64,000 nucleotides of DNA from Hamiltosporidium tvaerminnensis (taxonomy: Eukaryota > Microsporidia > Dubosqiidae): positions 496,001 through 560,000 of the forward strand of contig JAKIMF020000011.1 of assembly GCA_022605425.2 (NCBI GenBank), given 5' to 3'. Under the pieces are notes generated by a model. It was not told the DNA's origin. It saw nothing but the letters and a program-made list of their open reading frames with translations, and ran no database searches. A program made the translations under genes and the position numbers. This document shows, piece after piece, positions 1-10,720 of the stretch. Numbering within the stretch: the stretch's first letter is position 1; every line of letters begins with the position of its first letter.

Positions 1-2
1 AA

Positions 3-2258
3 TACTTTGAAAATACAAATCTAAATATTTTTTTATATTTAATTTATTATATTTCAATACAACTGAACGACAAAGATTTTTTCAAATTAGAAAATGAAAA
101 AAATAAAATTTTAAAAAATTTTATCATAAAAAAACTTGAATCAGTTAATATTTCAGATATAAAAAATTGTCTAGAAAAGTCTAAATGGTACAAAGAATCT
201 TTGTTGAATCTTGGTTGTGTCAGTACAGAGACAATGTCTGCTATTGAAAAAGAAACGGTTCCATTTCATAATGATTTTCTATTTTATTTTAAAAAATATG
301 AAAAACGAAATATTGAAAGTAATACTCAAGAAATTATGTATAAATGTTTACAAAAAAAAGAAAAATTATTAGAATTTTTTGAAAAATATTTAAACAGTCA
401 GATTGAGAGCGTTGTTGGTGGAAAAGAAAAGACATTTAAAATTGAAGAGAATTTAAAGATGCGATTAGAAGATGAAACGGTATTACCACAAATAGAAATG
501 CTTAGAATATCAGATAATTTAATTACTTTACTTTTGAGTATAAGAAATTTACAGATTGAAAATATTTTATTTTCTATTTTTATTAAATTAGGAAAAATAG
601 AATGTTTTGCTACAATTTTGGCCAGAAGTATCTCATTTTTACCTTTTTTTGAACCGATCAAAGAAAAAATGTTTTCTGTTTTAGAATCAAAAAACTTTTT
701 ATCTAAAAATATTGCAATAAAATATTTAAGTGAGTTTTACATGTTAAACTGTATAAATTCAAATGAACTTTTAAAAACTTACGAATATTTATCTGATTCA
801 GGTAATATTGTATTGGTACTTGATTCTTTAAAAAGAATAAATAAATTTATATTTGCTTGTAGAGAAGAAGAAAGTAAAATAATTTTTGAAAAAATACAAA
901 ATATTAAAAATTATAGTTCTGGATATCAAAAAGCAGTTATTAATGATGGGTTGGCAGATATTTTTTCTAAGAATTATTCTGTTCAAACAAATATAAATGA
1001 ATTTATTATTTTTATTTTTAATGAAATTAATTTTGAACAAATCGTAAGTCTTTTTGGTATTTCTTTTGGTAGAAATAAAAATAATAATCAACGAAGAAAT
1101 GAAAAAAGATTTAAAGATTTAAAAAGTGAATTAAATAAAACAAAGAACACTTCTAAGAATGATTTAAGTGAATTAAAGGATTTAAAAAGTGAATTAAATA
1201 AAACAAAGAACACTTGTAAGAATAATTTAAGTGAATTAAAGGATTTAAAAAGTGAATTGAATAAAACAAAGAATAATTGTAAGAATGAAGTAAATGAATT
1301 AAAGGATTTAAAAAGTGAATTAAATAAAACAAAGAATAATTCTAAGAACAATAGTAAGAACAATGTAAAGGATTTAAATAAAACAAAGACTAGTTATAAT
1401 ATCAATTCTAATAACAACTATAAGAATGATCCAAGTGAATCAATCAATTTGGAAATTGAGTTAAATAACGAATTTAAGAATATTTCGAATTGTAATACAA
1501 TAACTGATATTAAAGATATTTCACTTTCAAATCCTGAATTTTTAAAAAAATGTTTTTTAGAAATTTATAAAATATTTTTAGATTTTCCTTTTCTAATTGT
1601 AATTACTTTAGGAAAAATGTATTATTTTAAAAATATAGATTTATTGGTAGAATTTTGTATTATTTTAAAGATTGGTGAATATATTTTAAAAATATTTTAT
1701 GATTTAACTATTTCTATGTTAAAAACGTTAGAAAAACAAACATTGTTGTGTTATACAGAATTTATATCTAAATTGATGAGTAGATTAGAAGAAGATTTTA
1801 AAAAAAATATAAAATTTGATAAAAATCAGACTAAAAAACCAAAAAATAATTTAAAATTACAAAATGTAAATTTAGAAGAAAATAATTTAAAATTACAAAA
1901 TGTAAATCAAAATATAAATTTTGAAGAAAATAATTTAAAATTACAAAAATATTTTAAAGATTTAAAAAATATAAATTTTGAAGAAAATAATTTAAAATTA
2001 CAAAAATATTTTAAAGATTTAAAAAATATAAATTTAGAATTTAAAAAAAATCCAAATATTTTTGTTAATACTGTTCTTGAAACTGATTGTGATTTAACAG
2101 ATAAAATTTATATTTTAATTATATTTCTTCGTAATTATAATTATAAATTAGATTATCAATTATTTGTTTTGGTAAATGAATTGGTTAATTATTGTGAAGA
2201 TGTTGATGTTAAGTTATTCTTTCTTAGTCTTTGTAAAGATAAAAGTATTTTGGTTTAG
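3..2258 (+). CDS. Large helical protein, 5'-truncated by the window edge; possible MIF4G/UPF2-like
   Basis: The frame is open from base 3, so the true start lies outside the window; at least 752 codons are visible. Residues encoded around 600-950 are alpha-helical. The run near the LSEFYMLNCINSNELL stretch, followed by a helix pair, resembles the helical hairpins of MIF4G domains (UPF2/Nmd2, nonsense-mediated decay). This is a pattern impression, not a firm match. Two low-complexity insertions split the protein. Bases about 1107-1340 encode four units containing KDLKSELNKTKN. Bases about 1840-2045 encode repeats containing ENNLKLQ and KYFKDLKNIN. The C-terminal part after 1500 is again helical and hydrophobic. 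No signal peptide or membrane anchor can be judged without the N-terminus. It could equally be another HEAT-like scaffold protein. Confidence 0.75.
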   Translation, partial: YFENTNLNIFLYLIYYISIQLNDKDFFKLENEKNKILKNFIIKKLESVNISDIKNCLEKSKWYKESLLNLGCVSTETMSAIEKETVPFHNDFLFYFKKYEKRNIESNTQEIMYKCLQKKEKLLEFFEKYLNSQIESVVGGKEKTFKIEENLKMRLEDETVLPQIEMLRISDNLITLLLSIRNLQIENILFSIFIKLGKIECFATILARSISFLPFFEPIKEKMFSVLESKNFLSKNIAIKYLSEFYMLNCINSNELLKTYEYLSDSGNIVLVLDSLKRINKFIFACREEESKIIFEKIQNIKNYSSGYQKAVINDGLADIFSKNYSVQTNINEFIIFIFNEINFEQIVSLFGISFGRNKNNNQRRNEKRFKDLKSELNKTKNTSKNDLSELKDLKSELNKTKNTCKNNLSELKDLKSELNKTKNNCKNEVNELKDLKSELNKTKNNSKNNSKNNVKDLNKTKTSYNINSNNNYKNDPSESINLEIELNNEFKNISNCNTITDIKDISLSNPEFLKKCFLEIYKIFLDFPFLIVITLGKMYYFKNIDLLVEFCIILKIGEYILKIFYDLTISMLKTLEKQTLLCYTEFISKLMSRLEEDFKKNIKFDKNQTKKPKNNLKLQNVNLEENNLKLQNVNQNINFEENNLKLQKYFKDLKNINFEENNLKLQKYFKDLKNINLEFKKNPNIFVNTVLETDCDLTDKIYILIIFLRNYNYKLDYQLFVLVNELVNYCEDVDVKLFFLSLCKDKSILV
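1107..1375 (+). repeat. In-frame coding repeat (KDLKSELNKTKN units)
   Basis: Four successive in-frame units carry the core KDLKSELNKTKN with SELK/NELK linkers inside the first gene. The period is about 69 bp. The antisense reading of this array is open only because of the repeat. Confidence 0.85.
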
Positions 2259-2950
2259 AATAATTGATTGGATATATTTGAATGGTATTTTATTATTTGT
2301 TTTTGAATTATATTTGAAAGAGTTAGATATATGATATTTAATAGTTATTTGTTAGATCGTGTGACAATAATTTATTGTTTAAATGATCAATAAATTATTA
2401 TAATAAATATTTATTTTTTATTTTATAATAAATTAGCTTATCAGCTGCAAGTTACTGCGATATTAAAAGAAAAGAAAGATAGGGATAATAAAATATTGTA
2501 ATGAAGGTTATTTAAAATATTTAGGATTTTAGTTATTACAGAGGACATATATAAAAATTAATTTATTTTTTAAATTTCTTTAAAATATTTAGGATTTTAG
2601 TTATTAAAGAGGACATATATAAAAATTAATTTATTTTTTAAATTTCTTTAAAATATTTAGGATTTTAGTTATTACAGAGGACAGATATAAAAATTAATTT
2701 ATTTTTTAAATTTTTTTAAAATATTTAGAATATTAAATGATAAACTGATGATTCTTATGGGATTTATTAAATTTTTATGAAAATGAAATTCAATCAAGGG
2801 AATATAATTGGTAAATTATTTTTTTAGTTTTATATTTTTTTGATGTATTTTTAAAGATCTGTAAAAAAATGTCAAATATATCAAAGTTATATATATCTTT
2901 GTCGGTGATAATTTCATGTTTTTGTTTAAAGTATTTTTTATTTTGCTTTT
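2259..2950. repeat. Intergenic region with three 68-bp tandem repeats
   Basis: Between the first gene and the decayed LRR gene. Bases about 2512-2730 hold three direct copies of a 68-bp unit that includes TTTAGGATTTTAGTTATTA and an AAAATTAATTTATTTTTTAA stretch; copies 1 and 3 are nearly identical. The rest is AT-rich with no credible ORF. Confidence 0.8.
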
Positions 2951-2959
2951 TATTTCGTC

Positions 2960-5203
2960 TATTCGTTGTACTGTTGTTTATTTTGAGTTTAATACTTAGA
3001 TTTGTGGTGGTAATAGCGAGTTGAGAGATAGTGGTTCTGATGTAAGTAATGAAAATATTACAAATAAAAGTTGCTCTGATATGGTTGATGTGGGAGATTT
3101 TAGTTTGTTTGAGTTTCTTTATGATAATAAAGTTGGATATACATCTTCTGTTATAGAGAAACACAATTCAAATTCAGATATTTGTGGTACTCCTATTCAA
3201 TTGTATATATCTTTTTCTAAGGAAGAATTTTAAGGATTTTCTTGTTTATTTGAATTTGGTTCTGAGTATAAATTTAGTACAAATGAATATTTTCTAAAAA
3301 AAGTATTTTATTTCTTAGAAAAATTATCTTTCGACTTTGAAGAACAATTTAGTGACTATTTTTTCTATAAAATTATTAAAAACTTTTTGTTTTTGGTAGT
3401 CGATGAGGAAATATCTATTGAGTGGTTGAGAGGAAGGTATAGTTGTGTGGATTTAAGTGGTGGCGGATTGTTGGGATTTTCTATTTGTTTGCTTGGTTTT
3501 TTGGCTAAACATGAAGAATTGTTTTTACATATTCAAAATTCTGTTTTTTGGCACGATTTTTATAATCTTTTTGATGAAAATACAAAAGAAAATGTTTTTT
3601 CAATGAATCTGACTACTAAATTTTTAGAAATAAGTAGTTTGGATTGTTCGAGACAACTTAGATGTATAGAAATAACGAAATTTTTTATTAAGAAATTAAA
3701 TATTTCTCAAATTAGAATTTTTATTGTTGATTGTTTCAATCTTCCGAATTTATGTATTGCTTGTAATCTTATAACAAGTTGTATTAATTGAATATGTATT
3801 CGAGTTAGAAATTCTAACAGAGAGATTGTGGTAATGATGTATAACTTAAGACATGTTGAATCAATGGAATTTTTCGGTATCGAAGAGTGCACAACTGAAA
3901 TTTTTGTTCTCAAGAAATTTAAAAATCTTAAAAATTTATCGTTGCAGTTTGAAGATAATGGCAAAGAAAGGAATTTCGATTTTACTTTGACTAGTCATTT
4001 ATGTGATCAGTTGAAATATCTTAAAATTTCTAATATAAAAACTTTTTCGTATCAAAATACAGTTAGTTTTAAAAATATTTCACATCTTGAAGTTACTTTT
4101 AACAATTAAAATTTCGATTTTGAAGATTATAGCCAAATTGTATTTTATGCTTCTGAAAATCTTAAATTTTGAAACTTAAAGGTATTTCTTTTGTTCAAGA
4201 TATAAAAAAATTGATTGAGAAATCTGTAAATCTGGAAACGGTTATTTTGATTGGAAAATATATATTTTTGATCATTCAAATTCTCAAAGAACTTTTCTGT
4301 AAACCAAATTTTAAAAATTTATTGTTAGATTTTAATTATGAAATGAATAAATCAGTAATTTTTCGTTTTGTAACGAAAAAACATCGATAATAAATTCTAT
4401 TTTACTTATCGATTCTGAAATAAATATATTTGAAATAATAAAAGCTCATTTATCAAATTTTGAGATGGAAGTACTGGAAAATATTTTATTTACATCTGAA
4501 TTTGTAGAATTTTAACGTAAATTTACTGGATTAAAAAGAATTTCGTTTAAAAAATGTAAAATAAGTTATGAAACAATTGAATTAAAGAAATTTGAAAGTG
4601 TTAAAAATAAGATTGGCTTAGAAAAAATGCATTTCGAAGATTCTGAAAGGTTTATATTCAGTTTTATAAGCAATTTTTTTGATTTGAAAAATATGAAAAA
4701 GTTTTTTAGGAATACTTTGCAATTTCCTACACAAAACGAATTTAAGTTTTATTAAATCAACTAACGGCGTCTAATATCACCAAATCCATTCTAAATATTG
4801 AATTTTTACTTCATTTCGGATATTTCATCGACGATTGGATAAATTTGAAAATATTAGAGATTATTGTATGGGAATAAAGCAAGGAAGATATTTCCTTTAA
4901 TAATCTTTCTTATACCAATTACAATCTAAAGATATTACGTATAAAAACAGCTACAAGAAGATCATTTACGTCTAGTATAATTGATTTTATTCGAACCTTT
5001 CACATGGTTCGCAGTATTGATTTAATCAATTTTTCTATACCAGATTGTCAAATCGACGTTCTAAAAGAAATATTTATAAGTAGAAATGATGATTTGATTT
5101 TAAATTTAGTTGATTGTAAACCTTTTTCGCCTGTTTTGGTTGATTTAATATGTATTACATGTAAAAATAAGTTTGTTAAGTCATCTATGTGTTATATCAA
5201 GTG
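2960..5203 (+). pseudogene. Decayed LRR-family protein gene
   Basis: Successive reading-frame pieces (about 3021-3233, 3387-3791, 3828-4109, 4169-4390, 5004-5204) all lie on the plus strand and share the style of the intact LRR protein at 14076-16697. Examples are LKNLSLQFED, LKYLKISNIKTFSY and ISHLEVTFNN, which are leucine-rich-repeat-like. They are separated by stop codons and frame changes; I count at least five disablements, including stops inside continuous LRR-like sequence near 3231, 4107, 4170 and 4388. Microsporidia with expanded genomes carry large LRR families, so this is most simply a dead paralogue. The original ends are not definable. Confidence 0.7.
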
Positions 5204-5766
5204 ATATAAACCTCATATTTATGAAATAAAAAATTCTCTTTTATTCTCATTATTATTTTTTTATAACAAATTTTTTAACCTATTTTTTAGAATTTAAAAG
5301 TTTTTAACTTCGTTAGCCCCTAAATACACAAAAAGAAATATTAGAAACACGTTATAAGCATTCTAAAATTATTAGTATTGGTCTTTTTAAACATCTTAAT
5401 AGAAACAAATAAAATTATATAAATAACTTTGTTCTGCTATATTCAGGATAGAAATGTATATTAAAATTGGAAGTTATATTTTAAAATTTGAGACAACCAT
5501 TATAATTATGTATTTTCAGATATTTTTGTTAGCTTAAATATATCTGTAAATGACTATACCAGATGGCATAATGAAATGAATCTATATCTCTTTTTCTTAA
5601 ATAAATTTTAATAATTTAAGGAAATATTACTTTACTTATTTGTGTAAACTTTTCGAAATCTGTAAAACAAAAGCTCGGGAAAGACTAGTACCGAATTTGA
5701 AATGTTAATCAATATATTTATTTTAGATTAAAGATAAATGTGATTATTTAAAATAACTTAGATGAG
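5204..5766. other. AT-rich intergenic, no recognised feature
   Basis: No ORF, repeat or RNA gene that I can support between the decayed LRR gene and the first repeat A copy. Confidence 0.6.
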
Positions 5767-6490
5767 GGCGGATAACCACATAAAAAACTTTCTGGTTGGC
5801 AATGAGTGTGTGAAACTGGTGTGAGGATCATTTTTTGGATTTTTGGTGGAAATTAAACCACACTAGATTTTCTGTTGTTCTATGGGAGTTTTTATGAGGA
5901 AGAAAGGTCTAAGAAATGGCGAAACTTTTTCTACAAATTTATTTTTAGTTTTTTATGCAACTATATCGTTGACCGCAGTTGAACATCTAGGTAATTTCCA
6001 TCTAAATGCATGGAAATATAGTCTGCTCACTCAAGTTAGAAGACTTAACAAAGAAGATATAAATATTAAAATCATTTAAAGCCGGGAAAGCTAAGTAGCA
6101 GGTTATACCTGTTGGTATGACATTGCACTGTCTAGGTGGACCTCATGTGAGTCTCCAGAATATGTCTTAGCTAGAAGTATATTGTGTTCAGAAAGTCTAG
6201 AGTAAGTGGGAATGCTGCATAGTCTTGGAAGAGCCCAGGGGGCTTCGGCCTTCGATCACACACCATGCAACATATATTAACGAATTTCGGGCAAGTGGTG
6301 CGCCTATTAATCAGGTTCTACCCACTGGATAGATGAAAGGCTTTGGGACGTAGGTATCGTAAGAGTTACCTATGAAGTGTTGCGCTATCAGTTATTTATG
6401 TTAAACCTAAAACAGTATTAATATTATAAAAACAAATATAACACTTACATCTCTTTTAAAAAGAAGCTGTGATACATTTAAATAAAGTTA
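5767..6490 (+). repeat. Interspersed repeat A, copy 1 (near full length)
   Basis: Starts at GGATAACCACATAAAAAACT and ends near GTGATACATTTAAATAAAGT, matching the full-length copy at 57702-58431 throughout. It is visibly more GC-rich than its surroundings. A short reading frame (5882-6079) begins MGV and contains GLRNGETFSTNLF, which is also found in the 57.7-kb copy. This is probably shared descent rather than proof of coding. Confidence 0.88.
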
Positions 6491-6940
6491 TGAATTCAGA
6501 GATATTGATATAATAATATTAGCCCAACCATAATTACAAATATAGTCTTATAACTCTACCATATAATACGTGTATAATAATATTAGAATACAATTTAAAA
6601 CTAATATAGTCTTACAACTCTAAAATCTATAATTAAATATCATATTATTACAAAAAATACAAATAAAACTTAAATAACATTTGTCATTATTGTTTAACTA
6701 AAAGAATCATATAACCAACCTATACATCCTTATAAAGATAAAAAAACAAATAAAAAATCCTTTCTTTCTTATAACCATTGACTAAAATAAAAATCCTTTC
6801 TTTCTTTTTTATAACCATTACTAAAATGAAAATAAATATCCTTTCTTTCTTATAGCCATAGACTAAAAAAATAAAGCACATTCTTTCTTATAATCATAAG
6901 TAATTCAAAGATCTAAAAAATTATAAAAAAACAAAATAAT
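6491..6940. repeat. RtcB upstream region with CT-rich ~45-bp tandem repeats
   Basis: Bases 6755-6900 contain four imperfect copies of a unit with CCTTTCTTTCTTATAACCAT and an ACTAAAAT spacer. Bases 6515-6650 hold a diverged duplication around ATAGTCTTATAACTCTA. The repeats lie directly upstream of the RtcB start and may include its promoter. No CCC motif abuts that ATG. Confidence 0.7.
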
Positions 6941-9206
6941 ATGAACCGTTACATGAAAATAGAAAACGACAAAATAATTTTACCTTCTCGTTCAAAAGAC
7001 GTAAACCCAACAATATACATTCCCAAAGAACTCCACTCCGCATTTCTAGCAACAGACAGCAAAGATAAAGACAATATGGACAAAGATAATAAAGATAATA
7101 GTACAACAGACAAAGATAATAGTACAACAAACAAAGATAATGGTACAACAGACAATGCATCAAATACAGACAAAAACAATAAAGCGACAGACAACACAAT
7201 AATACAACAAATATCAAATATAACAAACCTTCCAAACATAATATCAGTAACAGGCTTCCCAGACATCCACCACGGCTACTGTTTCCCCATCGGTACAGTA
7301 TCAGTATTCGATCTTAACAACAATACACCTGTAGTACCCGAAGGTGTTGGATACGACATAGGATGTGGTGTACGTGGTCTTACCACATCACTTACGCTCT
7401 CAGACATTAAAGATAAGACTAACGAATTAGCTGATCTTCTTTTTTCTGAAATTCCTATACACAACACCAATTCTAAATTTACACTTGAAGATATCAACCA
7501 GATATTAGACAAAGGTGTTAAATATTTGGTAGAGAACAAAAAATTTGGAAAATATTCAAGTAAGGATTATAAAGAAGACTTAAGTAAAGACAACATTAAT
7601 AAAGATTTAACTAATGACAACAATAATAAAAACTTAATTAAAGACAGTAATAATAAAGATTTAAGTAAAGACTTATCCAAAGAAGAACAACCCAATAAAG
7701 ATAAACCTTATATCATAGAAGACCTTTCAAAAATAGAAAACAATGGCTCATACAAAGGTAATTCACATCTAATAAGTCAAAAAAGTAAAAGTCGTGGTCT
7801 CAACCAACTTGGTACTTTAGGTTCAGGTAACCATTACCTTGAAATACAATATGTAGATGAAATATATAATAAAGAAGATTGTAATAGTGTTGGTATTACA
7901 CAATTAGAACAGATTGTTGTTATGATACATTGTGGATCACGTGGTCTTGGCCATCAAGTATGTACAGATTACATCAAGAAGATGAAAGAGAATGGTAAGG
8001 GTGGTAGGAATGGTGGTAGGTGTGGTAAGGATAATAGTATTAGTAATAATATTATTAAAGAGAGATATAATAAAAATAAAGATATTAAAGATAATATTAG
8101 TAGGGATATTAAAGATATTAAGGATATTAAAGATATTAAAGATACCGATATTAAAGATAATATTACTAAGGATATTAAAGATATTAAAGATACCGATAGT
8201 AAGGATATTAATAATCACAACCTTAGTAAGGATAATATTAATACTAATAACATACCTAATAACAACCTTAATAATACTAATAATATTGTTTATGATACAT
8301 TTGATTCTCAAGTCTCTAAAGACTATCTTATGGCCATGGGATCTGCTATTAACTATGCAATGGTTAATCGTGCTTATATTACAATGAAAGTAACCGACTG
8401 TTTAAACCAAATGTTTGGTAACAGGGATAAAGGTATTAGGAATAAAGATAGTAATAATATATTAGTTAATAAAGATATATTAGATATTAAAGATAATAAG
8501 AATATATTAGATAATAATCAAGATAATAAGGATATATTAGATAATAAAGATAATAAAAAAGATATATTAGATAATAAGAATATATTAGATAATAATCAAG
8601 ATAATAAGGGTATATTAGATAATAAGAATATATCAAGATAATAAGAATATATCAGATAACAAAGATAATAAAGATATATCAGATAATAAAAACCATACTA
8701 CTAACAACAATAATAATAATAATGTTACTGTCTCTTTAATTTATGATGGTTCTCATAACAGTTGTAGATTAGAAGAATATATAATAAACGGTATTAATAA
8801 AGAAGTACTAGTATATAGAAAAGGAGTAAGTTATGGATTAGAAGTTGGAAATAAAAAATTATGTAAAGAATATAAAAATATAGGACAACCTATAATGGTG
8901 GGGGGTTCTATGGGTACTTATAGTTATATAGTATGTATAGGTAATAAAGGGGTATTTAATAGTTGTTGTCATGGGTCTGGTAGGTTATTGAGTAGGAAGG
9001 AAGGTTTGAAGAGGTATGAGGGAGAGGGTGTTGTTAAGGAGATGGAACGTAAAAATATTGTTTTGAGGTGTTCTAGTGTTAAGGGTGTTGGTGAAGAAGC
9101 GGATGGGTGTTATAAGGATGTTGTTGGTGTTGTTGAGTATTCTGATAGGATGGGGTTAACAAGGAGGTTATGTAGGTTAAAGCCATTAATAGTAATAAAG
9201 GGGTAG
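6941..9206 (+). CDS. RtcB: tRNA-splicing/RNA ligase RtcB, with one frameshift
   Basis: RtcB seals 2',3'-cyclic phosphate and 5'-OH RNA ends using GTP and Mn2+, in tRNA splicing and repair. All family signatures are readable: GFPDIHHGY, GVGYDIGCGVRGL (metal-binding Asp and Cys), LGTLGSGNHYLEIQ, HCGSRGLGHQ, YDGSHN, GQPIMVGGSMGT, the guanylylated-His motif CHGSGR, and the C-terminus RLKPLIVIKG. Long Asn/Asp/Lys-rich inserts separate these blocks (codons about 48-87, 208-265, 350-445 and 500-640), making it far longer than usual RtcB. The frame breaks near 8634-8637, where one repeat unit reads TATCAAGATA instead of TATCAGATA. This extra A ends frame 2 at 8641, and the 3' part continues in the next frame from about 8619. 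It could be a sequencing error, a slippage polymorphism or a true lesion. The start ATG at 6941 precedes a typical short N-terminus. Confidence 0.93.
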
Positions 9207-9777
9207 TGTATTATAGAGGTGTTAGAGTAGTGTTAGTAATGAGGATGAGTTAGTATGATAAGGGTTATAATACGGTTATTATTCTATTATTATTAAAGGG
9301 GTGTTAAAATACAGTTATAATACTACAATTATTAAAGGGGTGTTAAAATACTAATAAAAATACTAGTGTTATTAAAGGGGTGTTAAAATAAAGTTATTCT
9401 ATTATTATTAAAGGCATGTTAAAATACAGTTATAATTCTATTATTATTAAAGGGGTGTAAAATACAAATAAAATACTAGTGTGTTAAAAGGGTGTTAAAG
9501 TACTAATAAAATACTAGTGTGTTAAAAGGGTGTTAAAGTACTAATGAACTACTAGTGTGTTAAAGGGGTGTTAAAATATCATTAAAATACGAGTGTGTTA
9601 AAGGGGTGTTAAAATATCATTAAAATACGAGTGTGTTAAAGGGGTGTTATATACTAATATAACACCTTACTACCATATTAAATATAATAAAACACTAATA
9701 AAATACTAAAGTACTATTAAAATAATAACAAAATAATAAAACAAATACAAAATACCAATAAAATATTAAATATAAAT
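9207..9777. repeat. Tandem array of ~38-46-bp units between convergent genes
   Basis: From about 9270 to 9660 there are about ten imperfect copies of a unit containing AAAGGGGTGTTAAAATA followed by an ACTAATAAAATACTAGTGT-like segment. It fills the gap between the 3' ends of RtcB (plus) and eS30 (minus), with AT-rich sequence to 9777. Transcription from both sides must end here. Confidence 0.8.
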
Positions 9778-9957
9778 TTAATTCTGAGGATTCATCTTCA
9801 TTTTCCCTGTCTCAAACAACCCACCTTTACTTCTATGTTCATATAACATTCTCTTCTTAGCTCTACCTGTTTTTCCTTTCTCTTTCTCTTGTTTCTCTAC
9901 TTTAGGTGTTTGTCCTTTTACTTTACCTGCTCTGTTAAGTGATACTACTTTTGCCAT
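9778..9957 (-). CDS. RPS30: 40S ribosomal protein eS30 (S30)
   Basis: A 59-codon gene on the minus strand. It begins [20 protein letters not shown], followed by a Lys/Glu stretch and [14 protein letters not shown], which is the classic eS30 signature (RAGKVRGQTPKV and KKKTGRAKRR in other eukaryotes). It ends ...[12 protein letters not shown] before TAA. There is no N-terminal ubiquitin-like fusion of the animal FAU type. The start is immediately preceded by CCCC (GGGG at 9958-9961 on the plus strand), the microsporidian start-site motif. It is a small-subunit component near the mRNA entry/decoding region. The gene converges with RtcB across a tandem repeat array. Confidence 0.95.
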   Translation of the reverse strand: MAKVVSLNRAGKVKGQTPKVEKQEKEKGKTGRAKKRMLYEHRSKGGLFETGKMKMNPQN

Positions 9958-9961
9958 GGGG
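9958..9961 (-). promoter_or_regulatory. CCCC start-proximal motif of eS30
   Basis: Four C residues directly abut the ATG on the coding strand. CCC/GGG-like motifs just upstream of start codons are an established feature of microsporidian promoters with very short 5' UTRs. Confidence 0.6.
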
Positions 9962-10204
9962 TTTTTATAAAAAAGAAAATAAAAATTTTTATAAAGGAGA
10001 AAGGTATTTAAAGTAGGAAAGTTTTTTAAGCATGAAGGAAGGGTATTTATAATAGGAAAGGGTATTTATAATAGGAAAGTAAAGAAATATTTTTATATTA
10101 AGAAGTATTTATAAATGATATATGAGTATAAGAAAAAGAAATTATTAGAAATATAAAAGAATATAATAAATAAGAAATTATAAGAAATCTAAAAGCATAT
10201 AAGA

Positions 10205-10720
10205 AATCTATATTTATTTAAAAATATCACATCTTTTTAAAACAGTGGCAAGTGTTATATTTGTTTTTATGACATTAACCCAGTTCTAGGTTTAACATAA
10301 ATAACTGCTACCCCAACACTCCATCGGTAACACCCGCGATACCTACGTCCCAAAGCCTTTCATCTACCAGGTGTATAGAACTTAATTACTAGGCGAGGTG
10401 GTTGCCCGGAGTTCGTTAATGTCCGTTACATGGAGTGTGATCGAAGGCCGAAGCCCCCCCCTGGGCTCCCCCAAGACCATGCACCATTCCCACTTACTCT
10501 ACACTTTCTGAACCCAATTAACTTCTAGCTAAGATATATTCCAGAGGCATAACTAGGGTTATCCTTGACAAGGCAATATCATACCAACAGTTATAACCAG
10601 TTACTTAGCTCTCCTGGCTTTTAATGGGTTTTATTTTTATATCTCCCAGGCGCTAAGTCTTCTAACTCGAGTGAGCAAGGCTAGGTTTCCATACTTTTGC
10701 ATGGTAATTACCTACATTTA
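10205..10720 (-). repeat. Interspersed repeat A, copy 2 (5'-truncated, reverse)
   Basis: Reads on the minus strand from about TGCCATGCAAAAGTATGGAA to the 3' end TTTTAAAAAGATGTGATA. The first ~250 bases of the consensus are missing. 5' truncation fits target-primed reverse transcription. Confidence 0.85.

Noticed and set aside
5882-6079. 65-codon frame inside repeat A copy 1 as a gene
   Set aside because: Shared only with the 57.7-kb copy and broken in copies 4 and 5. It reflects repeat descent, not a conserved gene.
5767-6490. rRNA fragment as the identity of the GC-rich repeat
   Set aside because: I could not match its conserved blocks to SSU, LSU or 5S landmarks, and the 15-bp target duplication of the 57.7-kb copy points to a retroposed element.
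7937-8387. Long frames on both strands across the middle of RtcB
   Set aside because: They read the Asn/Asp/Lys-coding repeats in other frames (Ile/Val-rich products) and overlap a clear RtcB.
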